Part shown: positions 1 through 9,164 of the stretch, piece after piece
Layout of the letters: every line of letters starts with the position of its first letter
Numbering within the stretch: position 1 is the stretch's first letter
Origin: CAXPZW01 sp049594615
GTDB taxonomy: Bacteria; Bacteroidota; Bacteroidia; Flavobacteriales_D; Sanyastnellaceae
Direction: 5' to 3'
Length of the DNA stretch: 48,235 nucleotides
NCBI GenBank assembly: GCA_049594615.1
Contig: JBMYJR010000016.1
Coordinates: 1-48,235 of the forward strand
Position numbers and translations under genes: made by a program
The notes under the pieces: model-generated
The model's input: only the letters and a program-made list of their open reading frames with translations
Databases searched by the model: none
What the model was told of the DNA's origin: nothing

Positions 1-175
1 CGCCAAAGTCGTATTGGATCCAGTGTTGTTGGCTGCGGGCGGGATTGGGGTTGGTGGCCCCGTCGCACGAGAGCCAGGCGTCTGCGGCATTGGTGGAGTG
101 GCCACCGTTGCATTGGGCCACGGCAAGCGCTGCGGCAAACATTGCGGGGATGAGGGCAAGGATGTTACGCGTCAT
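1..175 (-). CDS. Secreted protein N-terminus, discoidin-like (partial)
   Basis: Only the first 58 codons are present; the gene runs off the left edge of the window. The start is the ATG whose complement lies at 173-175. The N-terminus has a typical signal peptide (MTRNILALIPAMFAAALA, cleavage expected after AVAQ). The mature part carries a WLSC...NPNPAR...HWIQYDFG pattern, which resembles the opening strands of F5/8 type C (discoidin) carbohydrate-binding domains in Bacteroidota secreted proteins. It starts 9 nt after the stop of the DUF1501 gene and is probably the third gene of that transcript. The domain guess rests on about 35 residues. A C-terminal type IX sorting domain would be expected but cannot be seen. 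Confidence 0.6.
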   Translation of the reverse strand, partial: MTRNILALIPAMFAAALAVAQCNGGHSTNAADAWLSCDGATNPNPARSQQHWIQYDFG

Positions 176-184
176 GGTCGTGGC

Positions 185-1603
185 TTAGTAGTTCATGAAT
201 CCTACCGGGTGCGGGGCATCCGGTTCGTAGGTGTAGAAATTCTCGATGTTGGGCAACACGTCGGTCAGGTTGGTGGGGTCCAATCCAAACCAGAGGCAGA
301 GCTCTGCGAAGTACACATCGGTGCTCATGGTGGGGATCAACACGCCCCCGCCCACTTCCAAGTCAGAATCCAGCTGAAGTGTCGGGTAGCTGCCGTAAAG
401 CTGACCGCCGTTGACCGCGCCGCCCATGACCATGCAGTTTCCGCCCCAACCGTGGTCGGTGCCGTTGCCGTTGGAAGTGAGGGTGCGCGCAAAGTCCGAA
501 ATGGTAAAGGTGGTCACGCAATCGTCCAATCCGAGCTCTTCCATGGTGGCTTGGAAGCTGGCCAGCCCTTGGCTGAGCGAACTCAAGCTGAATTCTTGGT
601 TGCCGAGGACCTCGTCGTGGTGGTCCCATCCGCCAAAGTGCACAAAGAAAATCTGGCGGTTCATGCCCAGGGCAGGTGCCGCAGCAATGCTTTGGGCCAC
701 CATGTTCAGGTTCTGTCCAAACGGATCGCCCGGGAACGAGGTGGCAAACGGCGAGAGGCCTTCGATGGCCGCCGCAAACGCCTCGTGTTGGCCTTGCGAA
801 GAATTCACCTTGGTGGCGTAGGTCTGCTTGAACAGGTCAAAGTACTCCTGGTCCAACAGGGACTGTACGCCTGCGCCGAGGGTCTCGGCCAAGAAGTCGC
901 CACCGGTCAGGGTGCCGATGCCCACCGATCCGTTCGGAGTGACGGCAAATTCCTGTACGGTGTTGCCCGCTTGAAAAATATTGGTGCCCGAAAGCGAAAT
1001 GCTCATGGATACATCCTGACTGTCATTCAGCGTGTATAGAATATCAGCCATGCGCCCGCCCCAGCCTTTGGCGCTGCGGGTATGTGGCATAGAGGTTTGC
1101 CAGTGGCGCACCTGATCTGAGTGAGACAGCAACCCCAAGGGCAGCGGTGCGGTGCCGGCCAAAATCTGGGCCTTGGTCACCGGTTCAATCAGGGTGCCTA
1201 CGTTGGCAATCATGGCCAATTTGCTGTCATCAAACAAGGCTTGCATCTCCGGCATAGCGGGATGCAGTCCGTACTGGTAGCCGTCCCCATCGGTGTAGTT
1301 CAGGCCCAGCAAATCGCTTTGCGGTAAGGCCAAGTTCGAACGCGACGCAGCATACATGTCGTAGGCTTCACCCGTGGTCGGTACCAGCATGTTGTAACTG
1401 TCGTTTCCACCACCGAGCAGCACGCACACCATGGCGCGGTACCCGTCATTCACCGGCGGAAAGGCGAACGGCTTTGGACGCGCCAAAGCGTTCAACATGC
1501 CCAGCGAGTTGATGGACGAAAACAGGGTGGTGGTCCCCACCGCTGCACAGGCAGCCTGGCCCATGAAACGGCGGCGAGACGCATTGTGTTTGTGGTGTCC
1601 CAT
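185..1603 (-). CDS. DUF1501 family protein with Tat-type signal
   Basis: A 472-residue protein of the DUF1501 family. The N-terminus has a twin-arginine-like motif (SRRRFMG, about residues 9-15) followed by an Ala-rich hydrophobic stretch, so Tat export is likely. Family hallmarks are visible: a GGGNDSYNMLVP segment near residue 65 and a DHGWGGNCMVMGG segment near residue 385. DUF1501 proteins are distant relatives of the alkaline phosphatase/sulfatase superfamily, but no substrate is established. It starts 5 nt after the stop of the DUF1800 gene, the classic DUF1800-DUF1501 pair, so the two products probably act together outside the cytoplasm. A tatA gene lies at 9254-9454. The family is certain; the function is unknown. 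Confidence 0.9.
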   Translation of the reverse strand: MGHHKHNASRRRFMGQAACAAVGTTTLFSSINSLGMLNALARPKPFAFPPVNDGYRAMVCVLLGGGNDSYNMLVPTTGEAYDMYAASRSNLALPQSDLLGLNYTDGDGYQYGLHPAMPEMQALFDDSKLAMIANVGTLIEPVTKAQILAGTAPLPLGLLSHSDQVRHWQTSMPHTRSAKGWGGRMADILYTLNDSQDVSMSISLSGTNIFQAGNTVQEFAVTPNGSVGIGTLTGGDFLAETLGAGVQSLLDQEYFDLFKQTYATKVNSSQGQHEAFAAAIEGLSPFATSFPGDPFGQNLNMVAQSIAAAPALGMNRQIFFVHFGGWDHHDEVLGNQEFSLSSLSQGLASFQATMEELGLDDCVTTFTISDFARTLTSNGNGTDHGWGGNCMVMGGAVNGGQLYGSYPTLQLDSDLEVGGGVLIPTMSTDVYFAELCLWFGLDPTNLTDVLPNIENFYTYEPDAPHPVGFMNY

Positions 1604-1608
1604 GGCGG

Positions 1609-3459
1609 CTATTTTTGGATGATGTAATCGGGTGAGAGCATGACCATGTAGATGGCCACTTTGGTCTTGCTGACCTCATCAAAGAAGAACTGATTGGCCA
1701 CCGAAACAATGGTGTTCTTGGTCTCTTGACTCAGGGTGCCTCCGGCCAGGAGCAGGTCCAACCGGTCTACCAAGGCCTCAGTATCGGCCGAGGCGGCGAT
1801 TTCGTCGGACAAATCCAAGGTGACGGTGTTGTCGCTGGGGAGCACGGCAGCTTCGAAGTTGGGTTGGCCAATCAAAATCGGGCTGGCCTCGGTGGTCACA
1901 TCCATGTAGACATCGCCCAAGAGCATGTCGAAGATGAGGTTGATGTAACTGATGGCCGTTGCCGAATTGAGCAGCTCAAACTCCGGCGCTACCAATCCTG
2001 CATCGGCCACCGGTCCCGGCGGCGAGTAGGTAGGCAAAAAGAAGTTGAATACGCTAGGTGCGGCCATGGGGTGCTGACCCATGCCTTCCTGGGCAAAGAA
2101 ACCCATGCTCCAAAGTTTGCCCGATGCGTTGGAGGCATCAAACGCGCGCAGGAGTTGTATGTAGCGGATCATGGGCTCACGCATTTTGCCGCTGGCTTCA
2201 AGTTCAATCCATTCACAATTGCGGGCTTCGGAGTCCATGAGGATGGCTTTGACCACGGCGCCCAAGTCGCCGCGCACACCGTCGCCATTGTCGTTGAAGA
2301 CGTTCGTCACACGCTCCACATACTCCGGGGAAGGGTTGGACTTGACCAGGCGCTTGATGAGCGCGGTGCCCAAGAACGGACCTACGTTGGGGTGATTGAA
2401 CAGGTTATCCAGCGCGTCAGAGATGTCCTCGTCGCCGGTTTGGCCCGCCGGCACCACTTGGCCGTTCAACAGGTGTTTCTCCCCGGGCTCGTGCCACTCC
2501 TCAAACATGACCATCGGGGTCCAAGCGTTGATGGTGGGGATGGTGTTGTTGGGCTGGTTCCAAATCACAGGAACACCCGAAAAGTCTTGCCAAGGCCACC
2601 AATACTCCGCGGGACCGAGTCCGGTGAACACCTTTGCAAATTCTTTGATGTCGTTGTTGTCGTAAGCAGCCATGGGGACCCCGTCCGCGTCCTCTTGGAT
2701 GGAGCCGTCGGGGTTCAAATCGTAGATACCGATGGAAAACAGCTGCATGATCTCACGCGCGTAGTTTTCATCGGGGTGGATGTTCTGCTCCTCGTTGCTG
2801 CGCTCGTTGTTGAGGTGGCTGAGGTAGTAGCCCATGGCCGGGTGGTAGGTGACCCCTTCCAGCAGTTCGCGGTAATTGCCAAAGGCATTGCTGTACAGCA
2901 AGTCGTAATAATCGGTCAGCGCAGGGGCGGCCGATTCCAGGTCTGAATTTTCGCTGATCACCAAGATCTCACTCAACGCCAAGGCCACCTTTTGACGCAA
3001 GTAATCCTCGCTTTTCAAGTGGTTGTTCCACCACGCCATACGCGCATAGAAGCTGAAGGGGAGGGCGTTGGCATTGTCGGTGATGGTGGACTCGCCCCAG
3101 ATATCGACGTACTGCTGGTGGAAGTCGTCGTAAATCATCCAAGTGGTGTCCACAAAGGAAACCAGAGGCAGGTCCATTTGCTGCTCGATCCAGTTTTCGA
3201 TGCCGAGTCCGGCGACGTACTCTACTTCTTCGTAGTTCACGCCGGTGGTGGACTGGCCCAGGAACCGTGCTGCATCACGCAGGTGCTGGTCCATGCCAAA
3301 GCCATTGACCGTGTGGGCTCCCGAGGAAGAGCCTTCCGAAGAGGAGGAAGTGACAGTGACGCCATTGTCGTGCCCGGCGCCGATGTAGTCGGTGTAAGTC
3401 TGGGCCAAAAATACCGGACCCACCAACGCGCCGATAATGAGCAGAGAGAGGTGTCTCAT
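1609..3459 (-). CDS. DUF1800 family secreted protein
   Basis: A 616-residue DUF1800 protein with a Sec signal peptide (MRHLSLLIIGALVGPVFLAQ). Family landmarks are an N-terminal segment around residues 57-75 (MDQHLRDAARFLGQSTTG), a WWNNHL motif, and the conserved NYAREIMQLFSIGI segment around residue 235. The Ser-rich stretch near residues 37-47 looks like a linker after signal-peptide cleavage. It is the first gene of a minus-strand transcript leading into DUF1501. In this family pair the proteins are exported and often found next to cell-surface genes, but no biochemical role is established. The start is the ATG directly before the signal peptide. I see no convincing promoter box upstream. 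Confidence 0.9.
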   Translation of the reverse strand: MRHLSLLIIGALVGPVFLAQTYTDYIGAGHDNGVTVTSSSSEGSSSGAHTVNGFGMDQHLRDAARFLGQSTTGVNYEEVEYVAGLGIENWIEQQMDLPLVSFVDTTWMIYDDFHQQYVDIWGESTITDNANALPFSFYARMAWWNNHLKSEDYLRQKVALALSEILVISENSDLESAAPALTDYYDLLYSNAFGNYRELLEGVTYHPAMGYYLSHLNNERSNEEQNIHPDENYAREIMQLFSIGIYDLNPDGSIQEDADGVPMAAYDNNDIKEFAKVFTGLGPAEYWWPWQDFSGVPVIWNQPNNTIPTINAWTPMVMFEEWHEPGEKHLLNGQVVPAGQTGDEDISDALDNLFNHPNVGPFLGTALIKRLVKSNPSPEYVERVTNVFNDNGDGVRGDLGAVVKAILMDSEARNCEWIELEASGKMREPMIRYIQLLRAFDASNASGKLWSMGFFAQEGMGQHPMAAPSVFNFFLPTYSPPGPVADAGLVAPEFELLNSATAISYINLIFDMLLGDVYMDVTTEASPILIGQPNFEAAVLPSDNTVTLDLSDEIAASADTEALVDRLDLLLAGGTLSQETKNTIVSVANQFFFDEVSKTKVAIYMVMLSPDYIIQK

Positions 3460-3699
3460 GGTGGTTGGAGTTCAAGTTGATTACGGGGTTGGACGCATAA
3501 CCGCGGAGAAAAGATACGCTGCCCCTGTGACACCAGCCTTGTGTCAAGGTTTAATCTTCCAACGCAGGATGTGAACAGTTCAACACTCATTGCGTTTGCC
3601 CCAGGCAATGGCTACAGCCTCCGTGCCCACAAGCGTGATGGCCGCCTTGAAGTCGTTGGTTTACGAGATGCGCGCGCGCACACTGGCACGGCAGGGCAC

Positions 3700-3726
3700 A
3701 AAAAAACCGGAACGTGGAGGTTCCGG
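3700..3726 (-). terminator. Rho-independent terminator of the tRNA
   Basis: On the minus strand, a 7-bp GC-rich stem (CCGGAAC pairing with GTTCCGG, plus-strand arms 3707-3713 and 3720-3726) with a short loop is followed by seven T residues (complement of the A run 3700-3706). It lies 2 nt beyond the 3' end of the tRNA. Confidence 0.85.
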
Positions 3727-3728
3727 CT

Positions 3729-3805
3729 TGGTGCGCCCACCAGGGCTTGAACCTGGGACCCACGGATTATGAGTCCGTTGCTCTAACCAACTGAGCTATA
3801 GGCGC
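3729..3805 (-). tRNA. tRNA with CAT anticodon (Met or Ile2), CCA encoded
   Basis: The minus strand folds into a full cloverleaf. The acceptor stem is GCGCCTA with TGGGCGC (one G-U pair). The D arm contains AGCTCAGTTGGTTAGAGC, the anticodon arm CGGACTCATAATCCG, and the T arm carries GGTTCAAGCC. The anticodon is CAT. The discriminator base is A, and CCA follows it in the DNA (3731-3729). The fold has two G residues in the D loop and lacks initiator features (the first base pair is G-C), so it is not tRNA-fMet. Whether it is elongator Met or Ile2 (lysidine-modified CAU) cannot be settled by eye. Confidence 0.93.
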
Positions 3806-4168
3806 TTAATAGTTTTAGGTGGCACTGGGCCGACCGTGTAACTCAGCCGCAAAGTTAAGAACAACGCCAACACCTTGGACTCGAAAAAACCACATGAAAA
3901 GCAGCCACAACATTCGCTGTGCCCATCCCCTCCCGTGGGCTGCCGGCCCTGCCGCCCCCGCCTCCACCTCACGCCCCTCTTGTCCAGAGCGACCCCTCGA
4001 AGCTCCCCTTCCCACCCCTCACTTCCAAACCCACCCCCGATCTGTTTTGTGGATGGTGGAGGTGGGTTTGTGGATGACCTTGACAGCCCCTCCCCTCCAA
4101 CCCTCCCAAAAACCGATTCCCAACCCAACCGCGCCCTTTGTATCTTCCTCGTCCTTAATCCCATCCCC
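3806..4168. other. Non-coding gap, tRNA promoter box and C-rich tract
   Basis: This is a 363-bp gap between the divergent tRNA and the M1 peptidase. On the minus strand a TAACTTTG box (complement of 3850-3857) matches the Bacteroidota -7 consensus TAnnTTTG about 45 nt upstream of the tRNA; I find no TTG at the proper distance. From about 3925 to 4140 the plus strand is strikingly C-rich and purine-poor. It contains a 9-bp inverted repeat (AAACCCACC at 4027-4035, GGTGGGTTT at 4061-4069). The reading frame stays open upstream of the M1 start, but those residues are Pro/Ser-rich and precede the signal peptide, so I treat them as untranslated. Confidence 0.6.
4027..4069. repeat. 9-bp inverted repeat, 25-nt loop
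   Basis: AAACCCACC (4027-4035) and GGTGGGTTT (4061-4069) are exact reverse complements. The repeat lies about 100 nt upstream of the M1 peptidase start in a C-rich leader. No T-run follows, so it is not a standard terminator. It could form an RNA hairpin in the 5' leader or be a protein site. Confidence 0.5.
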
Positions 4169-6619
4169 ATGGCGCGACTTGGACTTGTTGTACTGCTTGC
4201 ACTGCTTTCCTGCACCGGCTTTGCCCAGCCCGAATACTTCGGCTGCCACCACTTCAAAAACAAAGCCCGTCCCAAAGCCCTGACCGATGCCCAACGCAAG
4301 GCGCTGGTGGTCAGCAACGCGCGCAGCGACACCTTTGACATCGTGCACTACCACGTGTACTTGGATGTGACCCAAGACGAGCAGGACTTGCTCAAAGCCG
4401 CGTGCACCATCGACTACAGCCCCAAGTTTGCCGACCAAGCAAGCATCATCCTGGACCTGTTTGAACTGGAAGTGGATTCGGTCACCGATGCCTCAGGGCA
4501 ACTGGCCTTCAATTACGACGACGAGCTGCTGCAGATCTACTTCGACAGTCCTCCTGCCGTGGAAGACACCACTTCCATGACCGTCTACTACCACGGCGAA
4601 CCCCATGCCGACCCTTACTGGGGCGGGGTGTACTTTGAACTGGGGTACATCTACAACCTGGGGATTGGTCTGACCACCATCCCGCCCAACTTTGGCAAAG
4701 TGTGGCACCCGTGCTTCGACCAATTTGCCGAACGCGCCAGCTACTCCTACAGCGTGCTGAGCGACGGCGGAAAACGCGCCGTGTGCCAAGGCGAATTCAT
4801 GGGCGAAGAGGTCATGGGCATGGACTCGGTGCTGCGCCACTACACCTTGGACGAGCAAATCACCACCCACGTAGCCGCCTTTGCGGTCAACGACTACGTG
4901 ACCAACGAATTTGAGCACTCGGGCGAGTACGGCACCTACCCCGTGCGGCTCACCCGCACACCGTCACAAGCCACCTCCATGGACGCTGCCTTTGGCGACA
5001 TCCACGAAACGATCGACGCGCTCGAGTACTGGTTTGGCCCCTACCCTTACGATGCCGTGGGATATGTGATGACCACTGACGGCGCTTTGGAAATCGTGAC
5101 CAACATCGCCTACCCCACCTCGATGCTCGGCAATACCTTGGTGTCGAACGGGCGCTTGAGCTCCCACGAATTGGGCCACCACTGGTGGGGCGATCACGTG
5201 GCATTGACGACTCACAACGACATGTGGCTCAAAGAAGGCCCCGCCGAATACAGCGCACACCTCTATGTGGAGTGGACCTACGGCCACGAAGCGTTCATCT
5301 CGGCGGTCAAGTCCAACCAGCTGTTTGTGCTGGAGGAGGCGCCCGAGCAAGACCAGGGCTACTTCCCGCTTTCGCCCATGCCGGATCCGCAGATCTACGG
5401 CCGCCACACCTACTACAAGGGTGCTGCGGTGCTGCACAACCTACGCGGCTATTTGGGCGACGACCTGTTCCGCTTGGCCATGACCGAGGTACAACTCAAC
5501 CACGGCGAAGAAAACTTCACCCCGCAGTCTTTCCGCGATTGGTTGGAGGATGCCTCAGGGGTGGAGCTCGATGACTTTTTTGACGATTGGGCCCTGCAAC
5601 CGGGCTGGAGCACTTTTGTGGTGGATTCGGTGCAGACCACAGCCGGTGCGGGTACCTGGAACAACACTGTATTCGTGCAACAAAAGCTGCGCGAATGCCC
5701 AAGCTACCACAGCAATGTACCCATCAGCTGCTCGGTGTTAGACGCCGATTGGGAGTGGCATCAATTCCCGGTTGTAGTGGATGGCCAGTACAGCACGGTA
5801 GAAGTAGAAACCGACTTTGAGCCCTTGCTGATTACCCTCAACCAAGACACCAAGCTCACCCAATGCTGGATGGACCACGAGGTGCGCAGCTACACCGACG
5901 CCACGCTCAATACCCAACTGCCGTACGTGGACTTCCGGGTAATCAAAAACGAACTGAGCGACTCCGCCCTGGTGCGCGTAGAACACGTGTGGGCCGGGCC
6001 CGACGATTGGGATCTGGCCGAAAACATCCTCAACATCTCCGGATCGCATTACTGGAATGTAAGTGGTGTGTGGCCTGAGGAGTACTTCCTGGAAGGCCGC
6101 GTGGAGTATGACGGTCATGACGAGTGGGAGCTGGATTTTGACCTGACTGGCACCACCGAAGAAGACATCATGCTCGTCTACCGCCCCGACGCGGCGTCCA
6201 TGTGGACCGAATACAACGAATACACCGTCATCAGCGGTGCGCCTACCAATGGATCAGGCACCATCAAAATCGATGTGCTGCTGCCCGGGCAATACGCCTT
6301 TGCCAACCGCGACAACACCGTAGATGTGGCCGAGCCGCCGGCCACCGAGGAGGTGGGCAACACCATTGTACTGTTCCCCAACCCGGCCGTCCGCGACTTT
6401 GTGAATGTGAAGGGCGCCTACCAATACCGCGGCGACGCGCTCATCCAAGTGCACGACGTCAAAGGCGCCTTGGTGCTGCAACGCGAAGTCAGCATCACCC
6501 AAACCGAATCGCTGGAAACCCTAGACATTGCACCGCTCTCGCCCGGGTTGTACCACGTGCACGTGCTGGGCGCCGACGGGCAATTGCTCGACGGTACAGC
6601 CTTCGAAATCTTCCGATAA
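4169..6619 (+). CDS. Secreted M1 family metallopeptidase with T9SS sorting domain
   Basis: An 816-residue zinc aminopeptidase-type (M1/gluzincin) protein. I chose the ATG at 4169 because it starts a clean signal peptide (MARLGLVVLLALLSCTGFAQ); the frame is open further upstream but is compositionally unlike protein. The zinc site is HELGH at residues 333-337 followed, 18 residues later, by Glu356 in the LKEGPAEY segment, exactly the HExxH-x18-E spacing. The substrate-binding GAMEN motif is replaced by GALEI at 305-309, which keeps the glutamate. The C-terminal ~85 residues (FPNPAVRDFVNV... to the LSPGLYHVHV segment) form a type IX secretion sorting domain, so the enzyme is exported to the cell surface or medium. 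Its 3' end lies 3 nt from the convergent DUF4837 gene. Confidence 0.92.
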   Translation: MARLGLVVLLALLSCTGFAQPEYFGCHHFKNKARPKALTDAQRKALVVSNARSDTFDIVHYHVYLDVTQDEQDLLKAACTIDYSPKFADQASIILDLFELEVDSVTDASGQLAFNYDDELLQIYFDSPPAVEDTTSMTVYYHGEPHADPYWGGVYFELGYIYNLGIGLTTIPPNFGKVWHPCFDQFAERASYSYSVLSDGGKRAVCQGEFMGEEVMGMDSVLRHYTLDEQITTHVAAFAVNDYVTNEFEHSGEYGTYPVRLTRTPSQATSMDAAFGDIHETIDALEYWFGPYPYDAVGYVMTTDGALEIVTNIAYPTSMLGNTLVSNGRLSSHELGHHWWGDHVALTTHNDMWLKEGPAEYSAHLYVEWTYGHEAFISAVKSNQLFVLEEAPEQDQGYFPLSPMPDPQIYGRHTYYKGAAVLHNLRGYLGDDLFRLAMTEVQLNHGEENFTPQSFRDWLEDASGVELDDFFDDWALQPGWSTFVVDSVQTTAGAGTWNNTVFVQQKLRECPSYHSNVPISCSVLDADWEWHQFPVVVDGQYSTVEVETDFEPLLITLNQDTKLTQCWMDHEVRSYTDATLNTQLPYVDFRVIKNELSDSALVRVEHVWAGPDDWDLAENILNISGSHYWNVSGVWPEEYFLEGRVEYDGHDEWELDFDLTGTTEEDIMLVYRPDAASMWTEYNEYTVISGAPTNGSGTIKIDVLLPGQYAFANRDNTVDVAEPPATEEVGNTIVLFPNPAVRDFVNVKGAYQYRGDALIQVHDVKGALVLQREVSITQTESLETLDIAPLSPGLYHVHVLGADGQLLDGTAFEIFR

Positions 6620-6622
6620 GGG

Positions 6623-7669
6623 TTAAGAACCGCTGCCCGCAGAAATGTGCGCCGTGCGCAAAATCCCTTCGAGGAAACGCATGTGCTCGCGCTTTTCCTC
6701 GTGCGGGGCAAACACGAAGCCTTCGGTGGTGATCACCATTTGGTTGACCTCATCGAGGTAGGTCAAACTCACAAACGGACCGCCGGAGAACTCGCCCTGC
6801 AACTTCCACAACCCTTTCAGCTCAGTGGCATAGCGCCCGTTGAGGTCCAGCTCGCGGTAGCGCGGCGCGTAGAAATACTCGGTGGTCATGTAGGAATCAA
6901 ACTGCGAGCCTCCGATGTAGCGTTTCATCACCGAATCGCGCGCTGCCAGCAGGGCGGTGGCAGTGAAGGTGCTGTCGTTGGTGTAAGGGTAGCGGTACAC
7001 CGCAATGGCCTGCTGCAACTCCGGGTTGGTGCGCATCACGCCCATGCGGTAGAGCTTGAAATCGGTGGTGTCCTCCACCAGCGTGAAGTTGCTCGGAATC
7101 TCCAAACACACCCCCCATTCCTGACACAGCGAATCGGCCGCTCCGTGGTTGGGCGAGTACCGCGCCAGCTGGCCAATGCGCACCAGTTCGGACTCGGTCA
7201 TTTGGTAGAGCATGCTGGGGCCGTATTCCTCCAACACCTGTCGGAAAGCCACGATGTCCTTGGCGTACACCGTGAAGACCATTTGATCGCGCGCGTAGAT
7301 GTCTTTTTGGACTTTAATGCTCGGTTCCTGGTTCTGCAGACGGTCCCCCACATCGAACATCACGATGTGGCGATGTTGCTTGAAGAACTTGTAGAAGAAT
7401 TCGTGGTTTTGGCGGTTCACCTCAAACTGCGGCTCGGCTTGGGGCAGCAGCAAGTACGGGGTGTTCACCAATTCGCGGAAGGCCTCACCGAGTCCGCCAT
7501 TCCAATTCGCGTCGTCCATGACCACCATGATCTCGCCTTGGGCACCAATGCTTTGCGGCAGGCCATCGCGGCGCGCATCCGCAGGGTGTTGGGAATCAGA
7601 GCGTGGAGCTTCAGAAATGCAAGACGTGATGGTCAAACAGGCCAGCAGAAGGGGCCAGACAAACTTCAT
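6623..7669 (-). CDS. DUF4837 family lipoprotein
   Basis: A 348-residue lipoprotein. The N-terminus (MKFVWPLLLACLTITSC) ends in a lipobox with Cys17 as the expected acylated residue. The body matches DUF4837, a Bacteroidota-restricted family of unknown function. Recognisable parts are the IMVVMDDANWNG segment after the linker and the late MVITTEGFVFAP segment. The start lies 2 nt after the stop of the lytic transglycosylase gene, so the two are almost certainly co-transcribed, and a role at the cell envelope is a reasonable inference. No catalytic motif is visible. Confidence 0.85.
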   Translation of the reverse strand: MKFVWPLLLACLTITSCISEAPRSDSQHPADARRDGLPQSIGAQGEIMVVMDDANWNGGLGEAFRELVNTPYLLLPQAEPQFEVNRQNHEFFYKFFKQHRHIVMFDVGDRLQNQEPSIKVQKDIYARDQMVFTVYAKDIVAFRQVLEEYGPSMLYQMTESELVRIGQLARYSPNHGAADSLCQEWGVCLEIPSNFTLVEDTTDFKLYRMGVMRTNPELQQAIAVYRYPYTNDSTFTATALLAARDSVMKRYIGGSQFDSYMTTEYFYAPRYRELDLNGRYATELKGLWKLQGEFSGGPFVSLTYLDEVNQMVITTEGFVFAPHEEKREHMRFLEGILRTAHISAGSGS

Positions 7670-7671
7670 GA

Positions 7672-9144
7672 TTAGAGCTTTTGAACTTTGATTTTCTGGC
7701 CCTGCTTGAGGTTGCCCGGGTCCAACCCAGCATTGAGCTGTTTGATTTGCTCCACATCCACCCCTTCGTACAACTTGGCAATGTCCCAGAGGGTGTCACC
7801 CGATTGCACAGTATGGTAACGGAAGTCACCCACGTCCTCGGTGACTTTTCGGGGTTTCGGTTTGAGGGCGGGTGCGGCTTGGCTGGTGGAGCCGCCGCTG
7901 GCCCCTTTGTCGAGAATACGCAGGCGCTGTCCAGGATGGATCATGTTTCCGCGCAAATTGTTCCACGCCTTGAGCTCGCTCACGCGCACGCCATGGCGCT
8001 GGGCAATCTTACCCAACACATCGCCTGAACGCACGCGGTAGGTGATCCACACCTCTTCTTCCACCTCGGGAATTTCGTCTTGGCGCCAGGTGTAAATGCT
8101 GTCTTCGTTGTTGACGAAGGTGGCCACCGCGTCCACGGGCAAACGCAGCACGTGCTTGCGTCCGTTTTCGGGAATCACGCCGCGCTTGTAACTGGGGTTG
8201 AGGAACGCCAACCGTTCGCGGTCCACCCCAGTGAAGTCAGTGACTTGCTCGAAGTGGAGCTGCTTGTTCACGTGCACGGTATCGCACTGGAAGTAGCTCC
8301 ATTCAGGCTCCTCGGGGTAGATGTTGTGCTCGGAGGCGTAGTTCATGATGTAGTTGACCGCTATGAACGCCGGCACATAGCTGCGCGTCTCCCGCGGGAG
8401 GTAGGGGCGAATGGCCCAGTAGTCTTTTTTGCCCCCGGAGCGGCGGATGGCCTTGTTTACGTTTCCAGGGCCTGCGTTGTAGGCCGCAAGGGCCAAGTTC
8501 CAGTCGCCATAACGTTCGTAAAGGGCGGTCAAAAATCGGCAAGCGGCGTCGGTGGCCTTGTATGGATTCATGCGCTCGTCCTCGTATGAGGTGATGCGCA
8601 GGCCGTACATCTTACCGGTTGCGTACATGAATTGCCAAAGCCCCACCGCCCCCACGCGGGAGCGGGCCTCGGGGTTGAGTGCACTTTCCACAATGGCTAA
8701 ATACTTCAGCTCATAGGGCATGTCGTACTTGTCCAGGGTCTGTTCAAACAAGGGGAAGTAGACCTGCGCCATGCCCAAACAGCGTGCAGTCATCACGCGG
8801 CGTTTGTTGGCGTAGAAGCGGATCATTTTGTCCACGTCTGCATTGTACTGCAGGTCAAACGGTGTATCGGCGTTGAGCGAAGCCAAACGCTCGCGGATGG
8901 TTTCCGCATCCACACCTGGGATGGAATCCGCTGGGTAATCAAAAATGTTGAGGATGGAAGTGTCTGCAGTAAAACAGAAATGGTTGAGGTAGGTGGCCAC
9001 CAGCATGCTGTCGATGGCACGCAACTCAGGGTCGTCCTCCAAGACAACGGGCACTTCAACCGAAGGATTCGAATCTTGGGCCTGCCCGCCAAGTACCACT
9101 AAAGTACAGGCAAGCGCAGCCCACCACAGGCGGATCACACGCAT
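7672..9144 (-). CDS. Lytic transglycosylase (MltD-like) with two LysM domains
   Basis: A 490-residue periplasmic murein hydrolase. A signal peptide (cleavage around GGQAQ, residues 19-23) is followed by a helical region and a family 1 lytic transglycosylase (SLT) domain at about residues 140-265. The catalytic glutamate is Glu153 in IVESALNPEA, with the downstream GLWQFM and AYNAGPGNV motifs in place. Two LysM peptidoglycan-binding repeats follow: about 368-412 (YRVRSGDVLGKIA) and 443-490 (HTVQSGDTLWDIA). The enzyme should cleave the MurNAc-GlcNAc bond to give 1,6-anhydro ends during wall growth or turnover. It is the gene upstream of the DUF4837 lipoprotein. Confidence 0.93.
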   Translation of the reverse strand: MRVIRLWWAALACTLVVLGGQAQDSNPSVEVPVVLEDDPELRAIDSMLVATYLNHFCFTADTSILNIFDYPADSIPGVDAETIRERLASLNADTPFDLQYNADVDKMIRFYANKRRVMTARCLGMAQVYFPLFEQTLDKYDMPYELKYLAIVESALNPEARSRVGAVGLWQFMYATGKMYGLRITSYEDERMNPYKATDAACRFLTALYERYGDWNLALAAYNAGPGNVNKAIRRSGGKKDYWAIRPYLPRETRSYVPAFIAVNYIMNYASEHNIYPEEPEWSYFQCDTVHVNKQLHFEQVTDFTGVDRERLAFLNPSYKRGVIPENGRKHVLRLPVDAVATFVNNEDSIYTWRQDEIPEVEEEVWITYRVRSGDVLGKIAQRHGVRVSELKAWNNLRGNMIHPGQRLRILDKGASGGSTSQAAPALKPKPRKVTEDVGDFRYHTVQSGDTLWDIAKLYEGVDVEQIKQLNAGLDPGNLKQGQKIKVQKL

Positions 9145-9164
9145 ACGCAGGTTTTACGAGAAGG

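Noticed and set aside
1726..2946. 406-codon plus-strand open frame
   Set aside because: Antisense shadow of the DUF1800 gene, with Val/His/Gly-rich composition and no recognisable motif.
3541..3772. Short plus-strand open frames between DUF1800 and the tRNA
   Set aside because: They run through the tRNA (giving the typical PPGLEPGTHGL artefact) and have no start signal or known similarity. The gap 3460-3699 shows nothing else that I can support.
3875..4168. N-terminal extension of the M1 peptidase
   Set aside because: The frame is open for 98 codons upstream, but they encode Pro/Ser-rich sequence placed before a perfect signal peptide, which would block export.
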